DNA from: Lysobacter capsici
GTDB taxonomy: Bacteria; Pseudomonadota; Gammaproteobacteria; Xanthomonadales; Xanthomonadaceae
Assembly: GCF_014779555.2 (NCBI RefSeq)
Contig: NZ_CP094357.1
Coordinates: 1,550,001 to 1,614,000 of the forward strand
Reading direction: 5' to 3'
DNA: 64,000 nt
Shown: piece by piece, positions 21,201 to 28,500 of the stretch
How the letters are laid out: each line of letters opens with the position of its first letter
Position numbering within the stretch: position 1 is the stretch's first letter
The notes under the pieces: generated by a model
Database searches by the model: none
What the model was told of the DNA's origin: nothing
Seen by the model: only the letters and a program-made list of their open reading frames with translations
Program-made: the position numbers and the translations under genes

Positions 21201-24200
21201 AACAACGACACCGGTACCCCGGTCAACGGCAGCACCGGCGGCACTGCGGTGCCCAACGTGCTGGTCAACGACACGCTGGACGGCAACCCGGTCACCCCGG
21301 CCGATGTCACCCTGACCCAGGTTTCGACCACCAACCCGGGCGTCACCCTCAACACGACCACGGGTGCAGTGAATGTCGCTCCGGGCACCCCGGCCGGCAC
21401 CTACACGCTGACCTACCAGATCTGCGAACTGCTGAACCCGACCAACTGCGACGACGCGACTGTGACTGTCACCGTCGATGCGGCGCCGATCGTGGCCAAC
21501 GACGACACCGGCACGCCGGTCAACGGACGCACCGGCGGTACCGCGGTGGCGGACGTGCGCGTCAACGACACGCTCAACGGCAACCCGGTCGTCGCGGCCG
21601 ACGTGACCCTGAGCCAGGTCTCGACCACCAACCCGGGCGTCACCCTCAACACCACCACCGGTGCGGTGACTGTCGCCGCAGGCACCCCGGCGGGTACGTA
21701 CACGCTGGTGTACCGCCTGTGCGAAGTGCTGAACCCGACCAACTGCGACGACGCCACCGTGACCGTGACCGTCGACGCCGCGCCGATCGTGGCGGCGGAC
21801 GACACCGGTACCCCGGTCAACGGCAGCACCGGCGGCATCGCGGTGACCGACGTGCGCGGCAACGACACCCTCAACGGTGTGGTCGTTACTCCGGCCGAGG
21901 TGACCCTGAGCCAAGTCTCGTCGACCAACCCGGGCATCACCCTCAACACCGGCACCGGTGCGGTCGATGTCGCGCCGAACACGCCGGCGGGTACGTACAC
22001 CCTGGTGTACCGCCTGTGCGAAGTGCTGAACCCGAGCAACTGCGACGACGCCACCGTGACCGTCACGGTCAATGCGGCGCCGATCGTGGCCAACGACGAC
22101 ACCGGTACCCCGGTCAACGGCAGCACCGGCGGCATCGCGGTGACCGACGTGCGCGGCAACGACACCCTCAACGGTGTGGCCGTTACCCCGGCCGAAGTGA
22201 CCCTGAGCCAGGTCTCGTCGACCAACCCGGGCATCACCCTCGACACCGGCACCGGCGCGGTCAACGTCGCCGCAGGCACCCCGGCGGGCACGTACACGCT
22301 GGTGTACCGCCTGTGCGAAGTGCTGAACCCGAGCAACTGCGACGACGCCACCGTGACCGTCACGGTCAATGCGGCGCCGATCGTGGCCAACGACGACACC
22401 GGCGCTCCGGTCAACGGCCGCACCGGCGGCACCGCGGTGGCGGACGTGCGCGTCAACGACACCCTCAACGGCAACCCGGTCGTTCCGGCCGAGGTCACCC
22501 TGAGCCAGGTTTCGACCACCAACCCGGGCATCACCCTCAACACCGGCACCGGTGCGGTCGATGTCGCGCCGAACACGCCGGCGGGTACGTACACCCTGGT
22601 GTACCGCCTGTGCGAAGTGCTGAACCCGAGCAACTGCGACGACGCCACCGTGACCGTGACGGTCAACGCCGCGCCGATCGTGGCGACCAACGACACCGGC
22701 GCGCCGGTGGACGGTCGCAGCGGCGGTGTGGCGGTGCCCAACGTGCTGGTCAACGACACCCTCAACGGTAATCCGGTGACGCCGGCCGACGTGGCCCTGA
22801 CCCAGGTCTCGACCAGCAACCCCGGCGTGACCCTGGACCCGGCCACCGGCGCGGTGAACGTCGCGCCCGGCACGCCGGCGGGCAGTTACACGCTGACCTA
22901 CCAGATCTGCGAACTGCTCAACCCGAGCAACTGCTCGACCGCCACGGTCAGCGTCACCGTCAATGCCACCGTGATCGATGCGGTGGACGACGTGGTCGCC
23001 ACCCCGGTCAACGGCAACACCGGCGGCACCAACGTGATCAACGTGCTCGCCAACGACACCCTCGGCGGCAGCGCGGTGAATCCGGTCGACGTCAACGTCA
23101 CCCCGGTCAGCAGCGGTCCGCTGACGGTCAAGGCCGACGGCGGCGTGGATGTCGCGCCGGGCACCCCGGCCGGCACCTACACCGTCACCTACCAGCTGTG
23201 CGAGGTGTTGAACCCGAGCAACTGCGACACCGCCACGGTGACCATCACCGTGACCGCGCCGGCCATCACCGCGACCGACGATCCGGCCGGCGGCACCGGC
23301 GTCACCCCGCAGAACACCCCGGTGACGACCAACGTGATCGCCAACGACACGCTCAACGGCGCGCCGATCGATCCGAACCTGGTGACGATCACGGTCAGCA
23401 CCGATCCGAGCAACGGCACCGTGGTGGTCAACACCGACGGCACCATCACCTACACGCCGCGCGCCAACTTCAGCGGCACCGACAGCTACGTCTACACGAT
23501 TTGCGAGAAGCTCAATCCGACCAACTGCGCGACCGCCACGGTCACCGTCACGGTGCAGCCGAACACGGTCACCGCGACGCCGGATACCGCCCAGACCAAC
23601 CAGCAGACGCCGGTGACGATCAATGTGATCGGCAACGACAGCGTGACCGGCGCGCCGCTGGATCCGGGCTCGCTGACCATCGCCAACCCGCCGGCCAACG
23701 GCACGGTCACCTGCGCGGCCGGTTCGTGCACCTACACGCCGAACCAGTTCTTCGCCGGCACCGACACGTTCACCTACCGCGTCTGCGACACCTCGTCGCC
23801 GACCCCGGTGTGCGCGACCGCTTCGGTGACGATCACGGTGCTCGCCAATGCGCCGGTGCTGCGTCTGGTCAAGACCTCGGCGACGCGCGAGGTGAAGATC
23901 GGCGATCTGGTCCGCTACACCGTGCAGGTCGAGAACGTCGGCGATTCGCCCGCGGTCAACGCGACCCTGGTCGACATCCCGCCGGCCGGCTTCACCTTCG
24001 TCGACAACTCGCTGACGGTGGACGACGACAACAAGAACGGCGTGATCGCCAGCGCCAACCCGCTGCGCATCACCGGCATCGATGTCGGCATCGGCGGCAA
24101 GGCCACGGTCAGCTACTTCCTGCGCGTCGGCGCCGGCGTCGGCAAGGGCGTGCACAAGAACCAGGTCGCCGGCTACGACAGCAACGGCACCAAGATCAGT

Positions 24201-25586
24201 AACGATGCGACCGCCGAAGTGGTGATGGCGGGCGATCCGCTGCTCGAGGACAGCCTGATCGTCGGCAGCGTGTTCGACGACCGCGACAGCGACGGCTGGC
24301 AGGATCCGGCCAAGGCCACCGGCGTGAAGGTGCAGGGCGGCTTCGCTCCGGGTGCCTACGTCGCCGGTTCGACCACGGTCGACCGCGGCCAGGGCCCGGT
24401 CGCCGAGCCCGACGCCAGCGCGCCGCTGCTGCACGGCATCGCGCTGGGCCGGATCGACGGCCGCAGCTCCGACGCGGTCTCGCCCGAGCAGCATCAACTG
24501 GTCGTGCGCCAGACGCTCAGCGCGCTGGAGTTCGCCGACGACTTCGTGCTGACCACCGACGAAGGCACCACGGTGCGGATGGACGCGGCCGGCAAGACCA
24601 CGGTCGAGCGCAGCCGCGGCGACGCCGCCAAGGGCCTGACCGCGCAGGATCTGCAGGTCAGCCGCCAGGTCAGCCAGGGCGCGAGCGGTTACGTCGTGTC
24701 GTACACGATCCGCAACAACGGGGTCGAGGAACGCGGCATCCCGGGCGTGCGCATCGCCTCGGTCGAAGGCTTGATCATGGAAACCGACGCCTACGGCCGT
24801 TACCACCTGGAAGGCATCGAAGGCGGCAACTCGTCGCGGGGACGCAACTTCATCCTCAAGGTCGACGCCGCCACCTTGCCGCCGGGCACGGTGTTCACCA
24901 CCGAAAACCCGCGCGTGCGCCGCATCACCCAGGGCGTGCCGACCCGCTTCGACTTCGGCGTCAAGCTGCCGCCGGGCGAGATCGGCAGCAGCAAGTCGAA
25001 CACCGACGTCGAACTGGGCGAGGTGTTCTTCGAAGCCGGCAGCGCCAAGGTCAAGACCGACTACACGCCGATGTTCCAGGACATCGCCGGCAAGCTGCGC
25101 GACGCCGGCGGCGGCAGCGTCACCGTCACCGCGCAGGCCGAAGAGGAGGCGCTCGCCTTCGCCCGCGCCCGCGCCGTGCAGACCGAACTGATGCGACAGC
25201 TGGAATCCGATCCGGAACTGGCGCGCAAGGTGCAGGTCGACGTGGTCGCCGGTGTCGACGCGAGCCAGGCGCTGGTCAGCCTGGATCCGGCGATCCGCTT
25301 GGGCGAGGTGTTGTTCGACACCGACCAGGCCACGATCAAGCCGCAGTACAAGCCCTTGATCAGCGAAATCGCCAAGGCGCTCAACCAACAGGGCAGTGGG
25401 GCGGTCGGTGTGATCGGCCGCGCCGACAAACGCGGCGCGGCCGCCTACAACGTGCAACTGGGTCTACGCCGTGCCAAGGCCGTGTTCGAAGCGATCTCGG
25501 CCGAACTCAAGCCCGAGGTGAGGCAGAAAGTGCGAGTTGACATCACTGACGACACCCAGGCGCCAGTCGGCGTGGGCAACCGCTGA
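12258..25586 (+). CDS. Giant exported DUF11/Ig-like repeat protein with C-terminal OmpA-like modules
   Basis: A 4,442-aa protein. A long signal peptide (twin-Arg-containing n-region, hydrophobic VLLAAMLALAALPAMA, cleavage before QFANP near residue 48) sends it to the periplasm. Then come 14 DUF11 repeats of 120 aa (99-1778), a divergent DUF11-like unit with DNDGSGTVTLGDVLTY, a divergent Ig-like unit, 16 units of 99 aa (1993-3576), a degenerate unit, two bacterial Ig-like domains with TYTPRANFSGTDSY (about 3673-3865), another DUF11, a carboxypeptidase-regulatory-like segment, and two OmpA-like modules beginning GEVFFEAGSAKV and GEVLFDTDQATIK. The last keeps the D and R pattern (GRADKRG, LRRAKAV) that binds peptidoglycan. 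The ATG at 12258 was chosen for the signal peptide; no clear Shine-Dalgarno precedes it. Role inferred: cell-wall-anchored surface fibre or adhesin. Confidence 0.85.
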   Translation: MNIVTTRTPASQSSARRDSRAGSRIARTGARVLLAAMLALAALPAMAQFANPLRNTATITPPTNVTNVDTACTANGGTFNATTGACSATDSNTLAAVSDLSVTKTVSNPTPTVGTNVTFTVTVANAGPSAAVATNVTDQLPAGYTFVSATPSVGTYNAGTGVWAVGTLASGANATLQIVATVLPTGPYANTATATSSSTDPTPGNNTATSTPVPVASADLAVTKTASSATPTVGTNITFTVTVSNNGPSAAAGVNVNDQLPAGYTFVSATPSVGTYNAGTGVWAVGALASGANATLQIVATVRATGPYANTATATSTTNDPTPGNNTATNTPVPVASADLAVTKTASSATPIIGSNVTFTVTVSNNGPSAAAGVNVNDQLPAGYTFVSATPSVGTYNAGTGVWAVGALASGANATLQIVATVLPTGPYANTATATSTTGDPTPGNNTATNTPVPVASADLAVTKTASSATPTVGTNVTFTVTVSNNGPSAAAAVNVNDQLPAGYTFVSATPSVGTYNAGTGVWAVGGLASGANATLQIVATVLPTGPYANTATATSTTNDPTPGNNTATNTPVPVASADLAVTKTASSATPIVGTNVTFTVTVSNNGPSAAAGVNVNDQLPAGYTFVSATPSVGTYNAGTGVWAVGGLASGANATLQIVATVLPNGPYANTATATSTTNDPTPGNNTATNTPVPVASADLAVTKTASSATPTVGTNITFTVTVSNNGPSAAAGVNVNDQLPAGYTFVSATPSVGTYNAGTGVWAVGGLASGANATLQIVATVLPTGPYANTATATSTTNDPTPGNNTATNTPTPVASADLVVTKTASSATPTVGTNITFTVTVSNNGPSAAAGVNVNDQLPAGYTFVSATPSVGTYNAGTGVWAVGGLASGANATLQIVATVLPNGPYANTATATSTTNDPTPGNNTATNTPVPVASADLAVTKTASSATPTVGTNITFTVAVSNNGPSAAAGVNVNDQLPAGYTFVSATPSVGTYNAGTGVWAVGGLASGANATLQIVATVLPTGPYANTATATSTTNDPTPGNNTATNTPVPVASADLAVTKTASSATPTVGTNVTFTVTVSNNGPSAAAGVNVNDQLPAGYTFVSATPSVGTYNAGTGVWAVGGLASGANATLQIVATVLPNGPYANTATATSTTNDPTPGNNTATNTPAPVASADLAVTKTASSATPTVGTNVTFTVTVSNNGPSAAAGVNVNDQLPAGYTFVSANPSVGTYNAGTGVWAVGGLASGANATLQIVATVLPTGPYANTATATSTTNDPTPGNNTATNTPTPVASADLAVTKTASSATPTVGTNITFTVTVSNNGPSAAAGVNVNDQLPAGYTFVSATPSVGTYNAGTGVWAVGALASGANATLDIVATVLPNGPYANTATATSTTSDPTPGNNTATNTPVPVASADLAVTKTASSATPIVGTNITFTVTVSNNGPSAAAGVNVNDQLPAGYTFVSANPSVGTYNAGTGVWAVGALASGANATLDIVATVLPNGPYANTATATSTTSDPTPGNNTATNTPVPVASADLAVTKTASSATPIVGTNVTFTVTVSNNGPSAAAGVNVNDQLPAGYTFVSANPSVGTYNAGTGVWAVGALASGANATLDIVATVLPNGPYANTATATSTTNDPTPGNNTATNTPTPVASADLAVTKTVSNPNPPIGSTITFTVTVSNAGPSAAADVVVNDALPSGYTFVSATPSAGTYNAGTGVWTVGALAVGVSQTLTVSAVVLETGSYANTATGTSTTNDPTPGNNTSTSTPTPVANPSLSLVKAAPTNADNDGSGTVTLGDVLTYTVTATNTGNITLTNVVVSDAQLTPASQTCPSVPVGGTCVLTGTHTVTLSEVTAGEIVNNASVVSTEVTTPVPATRTTPTARRPIVAVADSGAVTSGASGGTAVPNVLVNDTLNGQPATTATVAISQVSSSNPNITIDPLTGAVNVAAGTAAGNYTLRYRICEIADPTNCSEADVAVQVGAAAILAVDDTGTPVNGSTGGTAVADVRGNDLLNGAPVVAADVTLTQVSTTNPGVTLNTTSGAVTVAPGTPAGTYTLVYQLCEVLNPTNCDDATVTVTVNAAPIVANDDTGTPVNGRTGGTAVPDVRVNDTLNGNPVVAADVTLSQVSTTNPGVTLNTTTGAVTVAAGTPAGTYTLVYRLCEVLNPTNCDDATVTVTVDAAAIVANNDTGTPVNGSTGGTAVPNVLVNDTLDGNPVTPADVTLTQVSTTNPGVTLNTTTGAVNVAPGTPAGTYTLTYQICELLNPTNCDDATVTVTVDAAPIVANDDTGAPVNGRTGGTAVADVRVNDTLNGNPVVAADVTLSQVSTTNPGVTLNTTTGAVTVAAGTPAGTYTLVYRLCEVLNPTNCDDATVTVTVDAAAIVANNDTGTPVNGSTGGTAVPNVLVNDTLDGNPVTPADVTLTQVSTTNPGVTLNTTTGAVNVAPGTPAGTYTLTYQICELLNPTNCDDATVTVTVDAAPIVANDDTGTPVNGRTGGTAVPDVRVNDTLNGNPVVAADVTLSQVSTTNPGVTLNTTTGAVTVAAGTPAGTYTLVYRLCEVLNPTNCDDATVTVTVDAAAIVANNDTGTPVNGSTGGTAVPNVLVNDTLDGNPVTPADVTLTQVSTTNPGVTLNTTTGAVNVAPGTPAGTYTLTYQICELLNPTNCDDATVTVTVDAAPIVANDDTGTPVNGRTGGTAVADVRVNDTLNGNPVVAADVTLSQVSTTNPGVTLNTTTGAVNVAAGTPAGTYTLVYRLCEVLNPSNCDDATVTVTVDAAAIVANNDTGTPVNGSTGGTAVPNVLVNDTLDGNPVTPADVTLTQVSTTNPGVTLNTTTGAVNVAPGTPAGTYTLTYQICELLNPTNCDDATVTVTVDAAPIVANDDTGTPVNGRTGGTAVADVRVNDTLNGNPVVAADVTLSQVSTTNPGVTLNTTTGAVTVAAGTPAGTYTLVYSLCEVLNPTNCDDATVTVTVDAAAIVANNDTGTPVNGSTGGTAVPNVLVNDTLDGNPVTPADVTLTQVSTTNPGVTLNTTTGAVNVAPGTPAGTYTLTYQICELLNPTNCDDATVTVTVDAAPIVANDDTGTPVNGRTGGTAVADVRVNDTLNGNPVVAADVTLSQVSTTNPGVTLNTTTGAVTVAAGTPAGTYTLVYRLCEVLNPTNCDDATVTVTVDAAPIVAADDTGTPVNGSTGGIAVTDVRGNDTLNGVVVTPAEVTLSQVSSTNPGITLNTGTGAVDVAPNTPAGTYTLVYRLCEVLNPSNCDDATVTVTVNAAPIVANDDTGTPVNGSTGGIAVTDVRGNDTLNGVAVTPAEVTLSQVSSTNPGITLDTGTGAVNVAAGTPAGTYTLVYRLCEVLNPSNCDDATVTVTVNAAPIVANDDTGAPVNGRTGGTAVADVRVNDTLNGNPVVPAEVTLSQVSTTNPGITLNTGTGAVDVAPNTPAGTYTLVYRLCEVLNPSNCDDATVTVTVNAAPIVATNDTGAPVDGRSGGVAVPNVLVNDTLNGNPVTPADVALTQVSTSNPGVTLDPATGAVNVAPGTPAGSYTLTYQICELLNPSNCSTATVSVTVNATVIDAVDDVVATPVNGNTGGTNVINVLANDTLGGSAVNPVDVNVTPVSSGPLTVKADGGVDVAPGTPAGTYTVTYQLCEVLNPSNCDTATVTITVTAPAITATDDPAGGTGVTPQNTPVTTNVIANDTLNGAPIDPNLVTITVSTDPSNGTVVVNTDGTITYTPRANFSGTDSYVYTICEKLNPTNCATATVTVTVQPNTVTATPDTAQTNQQTPVTINVIGNDSVTGAPLDPGSLTIANPPANGTVTCAAGSCTYTPNQFFAGTDTFTYRVCDTSSPTPVCATASVTITVLANAPVLRLVKTSATREVKIGDLVRYTVQVENVGDSPAVNATLVDIPPAGFTFVDNSLTVDDDNKNGVIASANPLRITGIDVGIGGKATVSYFLRVGAGVGKGVHKNQVAGYDSNGTKISNDATAEVVMAGDPLLEDSLIVGSVFDDRDSDGWQDPAKATGVKVQGGFAPGAYVAGSTTVDRGQGPVAEPDASAPLLHGIALGRIDGRSSDAVSPEQHQLVVRQTLSALEFADDFVLTTDEGTTVRMDAAGKTTVERSRGDAAKGLTAQDLQVSRQVSQGASGYVVSYTIRNNGVEERGIPGVRIASVEGLIMETDAYGRYHLEGIEGGNSSRGRNFILKVDAATLPPGTVFTTENPRVRRITQGVPTRFDFGVKLPPGEIGSSKSNTDVELGEVFFEAGSAKVKTDYTPMFQDIAGKLRDAGGGSVTVTAQAEEEALAFARARAVQTELMRQLESDPELARKVQVDVVAGVDASQALVSLDPAIRLGEVLFDTDQATIKPQYKPLISEIAKALNQQGSGAVGVIGRADKRGAAAYNVQLGLRRAKAVFEAISAELKPEVRQKVRVDITDDTQAPVGVGNR
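12552..17591 (+). repeat. Tandem array of 14 DUF11 repeats, 360-nt unit
   Basis: Each unit begins DLAVTKTASSATP and ends PVPVASA, exactly 120 codons, with no insertion or deletion across 5,040 nt. Units 2-13 are nearly identical in DNA; units 1 and 14 are more diverged (TKTVSNP). Differences among the inner units are mostly synonymous or confined to a few positions (TVGTN/IVGTN, SATPS/SANPS, LQIV/LDIV). Confidence 0.97.
18234..22985 (+). repeat. Tandem array of 16 Ig-like repeats, 297-nt unit with 594-nt alternation
   Basis: Units of exactly 99 codons start DDTGTPVNG or NDTGTPVNG and contain NPTNCDDATVTVTV. In the central part two types alternate: one with NGRTGG, VVAADVTLSQ and YRLCEVL, the other with NGSTGG, VTPADVTLTQ and YQICELL, giving a 594-nt higher-order repeat copied at least four times. 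Flanking units at about 17935-18233 and 22986-23270 are degenerate relatives. Confidence 0.96.
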
Positions 25587-25596
25587 GGACATGACC

Positions 25597-28500
25597 ATGA
25601 AGATGAAGATGAAGCTTCTGGACATGACCCTGATCGGCCTGCTCTCGGCCGGTGCAGCCACGCCCGCGTACGCGCAGAAAGCCGGCGCCAACAACCCGAC
25701 GCAGAACGCGCCGGCCCGCGACACCGGCCGGCGCACCACGTCGGTCCCGGTGGACCTGAGCTCGCTCGACAAGCCCCAGCCGCAGACCGAGGCGCTCGAA
25801 CCGGTGCCGCGCGCGAAGTGCGAAGGCAGCGAGTGCCGCAGCGACGAGGGCCTGCTGTTCCGCGTGCGCACGCGCGGCGAAGACAAGCCGGTGGCCGAAG
25901 GCGACGACGCCAACGCGCTGCAGGCCAATCGCCGCGTCGACGTGGTGCGCGAAAACCTGACCCCGGGCGCGGCCAAGATCGCCGGCAAGTTCCAGATCGA
26001 CCTGCCCAACGGCGGCGTGATCTGGGCCACCGAAGATCCCACCCTCGGCCCGCCGGTGCTCAACGTCCAGGCCGGTTCGATCGCGCCGTTCGAGAACGGC
26101 CGCATCACCAAGCCGCTGCGTTTCCACGGTTACACCAACTACGCGTCGTTCATCGACAAGTTGCAGGTCACCGTGTACCGCGGCAGCGACACCGACCTGG
26201 TCACGCCGCTGGCCACCATCGACCTGCCGGTCGACAACGTGTCCGAACAGGAGTGGGACGGCGTCCTGCCGTCCAACATCAACCTGCTGGCCGGCGACGA
26301 GTTGATCTACATCGCCCGCGCCTACGGCAAGGACGGCGCGTTCGACGAAATCAATCCGCAGCGCATCCAACTGGTCAAGCCCGAGGAATACGAACGCGGC
26401 GTACAGATCCAGCGCGAGGAAGTGCAGCGCACCCTCGGCCAGGCGATCGACGATCGCGGCGCGCAGGACATCGAGATCACCAGCTCGATCTACGGCACCA
26501 ACGCGATCCGCATCCAGAACATCCCGGTGTACGGCTCGCGCGTGCGCATCTACGGCCGCGACATCCCGCGCGATGCGCAGCTCACGATCAACGACCAGAC
26601 CTTCCCGATCGACCTGGAGCGCAAGTTCGCCGCCGAGTTCCTCGAACCGGTCGGCCCGCACACCTACGCGGTCAAGATCAAGAACCGCGGCGGCGGCGAG
26701 CTGGAGAAGAACCTCGACGTCAACGTGACCGGCAAGTACAGCTTCCTGGTCGCGCTGGCCGACGTGACCCTGTCGGAGAACAACGTCAGCGGCAACATCG
26801 AACCGCTGGCCGCCGGCGACAACGGCCGCTACGACGACAGCTTCATCAGCGAAGGCCGCCTGGCGTTTTATTTGAAGGGGAAGGTGCAGGGCAAGTACCT
26901 GATCACCGCCCAGGCCGACACCCACGAAAACGAAATCAAGCGGCTGTTCAACGGCTTCTTCGACGCGCAGGCGCAGGACATCTTCCGCCGCCTCGACCCG
27001 AACCTGTACTACCCGGTGTACGGCGACGATTCCAACACCTACCGCGACGTCGACACCCAGGGCAAGCTGTACCTGCGCGTGGACTGGGACCAGAACCAGG
27101 CGCTGTGGGGCAACTTCAACACCGGCATGACCGGCACCGAGTACGCCCAGTACAACCGCTCGCTGTACGGCGCGGCCTTGAACTGGCGCAGCCGCAACAC
27201 CACCGTGCTCGGCGACCCGAAGAGCGAACTCAAGCTGTTCGGCTCCGAAGCGCAGAGCGCGCTGGGCCACACCGAATTCCTCGGCACCGGCAACAGCCTG
27301 TACATGCTGCGCCACACCGATATCCTGCCGGGTTCGGAAAAAGTCACGGTCGAAATCCGCGACGTCAGCACCGGCCGGGTCGAATCGCGCGTCGATTTGA
27401 AGCGCGGCGCCGACTACGAAATCAACGACATGCAGGGCCGCATCCTGCTCAGCCGGCCGTTGTCGCAGATCACCCGCGAGAACGTGCGCACCTTGACCCG
27501 CGACACCCCGCTGGACGGCTACACCCAGCGCCTGCTGGTGGATTACGAATACGTCCCGGCCGGATTCCAGGTCGACGACGTCAGCGCCGGTTTCCGCGGC
27601 AAGCAATGGTTCGGCGATCACTTCGCCGTCGGCGGCACCTACGTCGACGAAAACCGCAGCGGCGACGACTACAGCCTCAAGGGCGTCGACCTGACCCTGC
27701 AGGCCGGTCGCGGCACCTACCTGAAACTGGAAAAGACCCGCACCGAATCCACCGCCGCGCCGATCTGGTACTCGACCAACGGCGGCGTCGACTTCACCCG
27801 CATCAACGCGATCACCGGCGCCCGCCGTGGCGACGCCGACAAGGTCGAAGCGCGCGCCAACTTCAAGGAACTGGGCTGGACCCAGCTCGACTGGAGCGTG
27901 GGCGCGTGGTGGCGCGACATCGATCAGGGCTTCTCGATCTCGCGTTACGACAACGGCGAAGCGGTGCAGGAATATGGCGCCGAGTTCCTGGGTTACTTCA
28001 CCGAGAACTTCAGCCTGTTCGGCCGCCACACCCGTCGCGAACGCGGCGATGAAGCGCTCGAACAGAGCCAGCTGACCGCCGACTGGCGCATCACCAACGA
28101 CGACCAGCTCGGCGCCGAACTGCGCCGCGTGCGCGAGGAGCGCAACGCCGCGTCGTTGAGCCCGGACATCGACGCGATGCTGTTCGCGCTGAGCTACCGT
28201 CACCGCATCGGCTCGACCCTCGAGCTGTACGCGACCGGCCAATACACCCTCGATGACGACGGCGGCAAGTACGACCGCAACGACCTGCTGACCGTGGGCG
28301 CGCGCTACCTGTTCGGCGACCGTTCCAGCGTCGGCGCCGAAGTCAGCAGCGGCAGCCGCGGCGAAGCCGGCAAGGTCGACGCCGAGTACCGCCTGAGCAC
28401 CGACCATACCCTGTACGGCGCCTACACCTTCAGCACCGACAGCACGCAGCGCGATCCGCTGTTCGACAGCGCCTTGCAGACCGGCTGGACCATCGGCCAG

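Noticed and set aside
12552-22985. Regular repeats considered as a CRISPR array
   Set aside because: The periods are 360 and 297 nt, the repeats are contiguous without unique spacers, and they are translated in one open frame with protein-domain patterns.
12297-25457. A 4,386-codon open frame antisense to the giant surface protein
   Set aside because: It mirrors the codon pattern of a very GC-rich, repetitive gene (stops are rare opposite such codons). Its product is His/Arg/Gly-rich low-complexity sequence without signal, domains or ribosome site.
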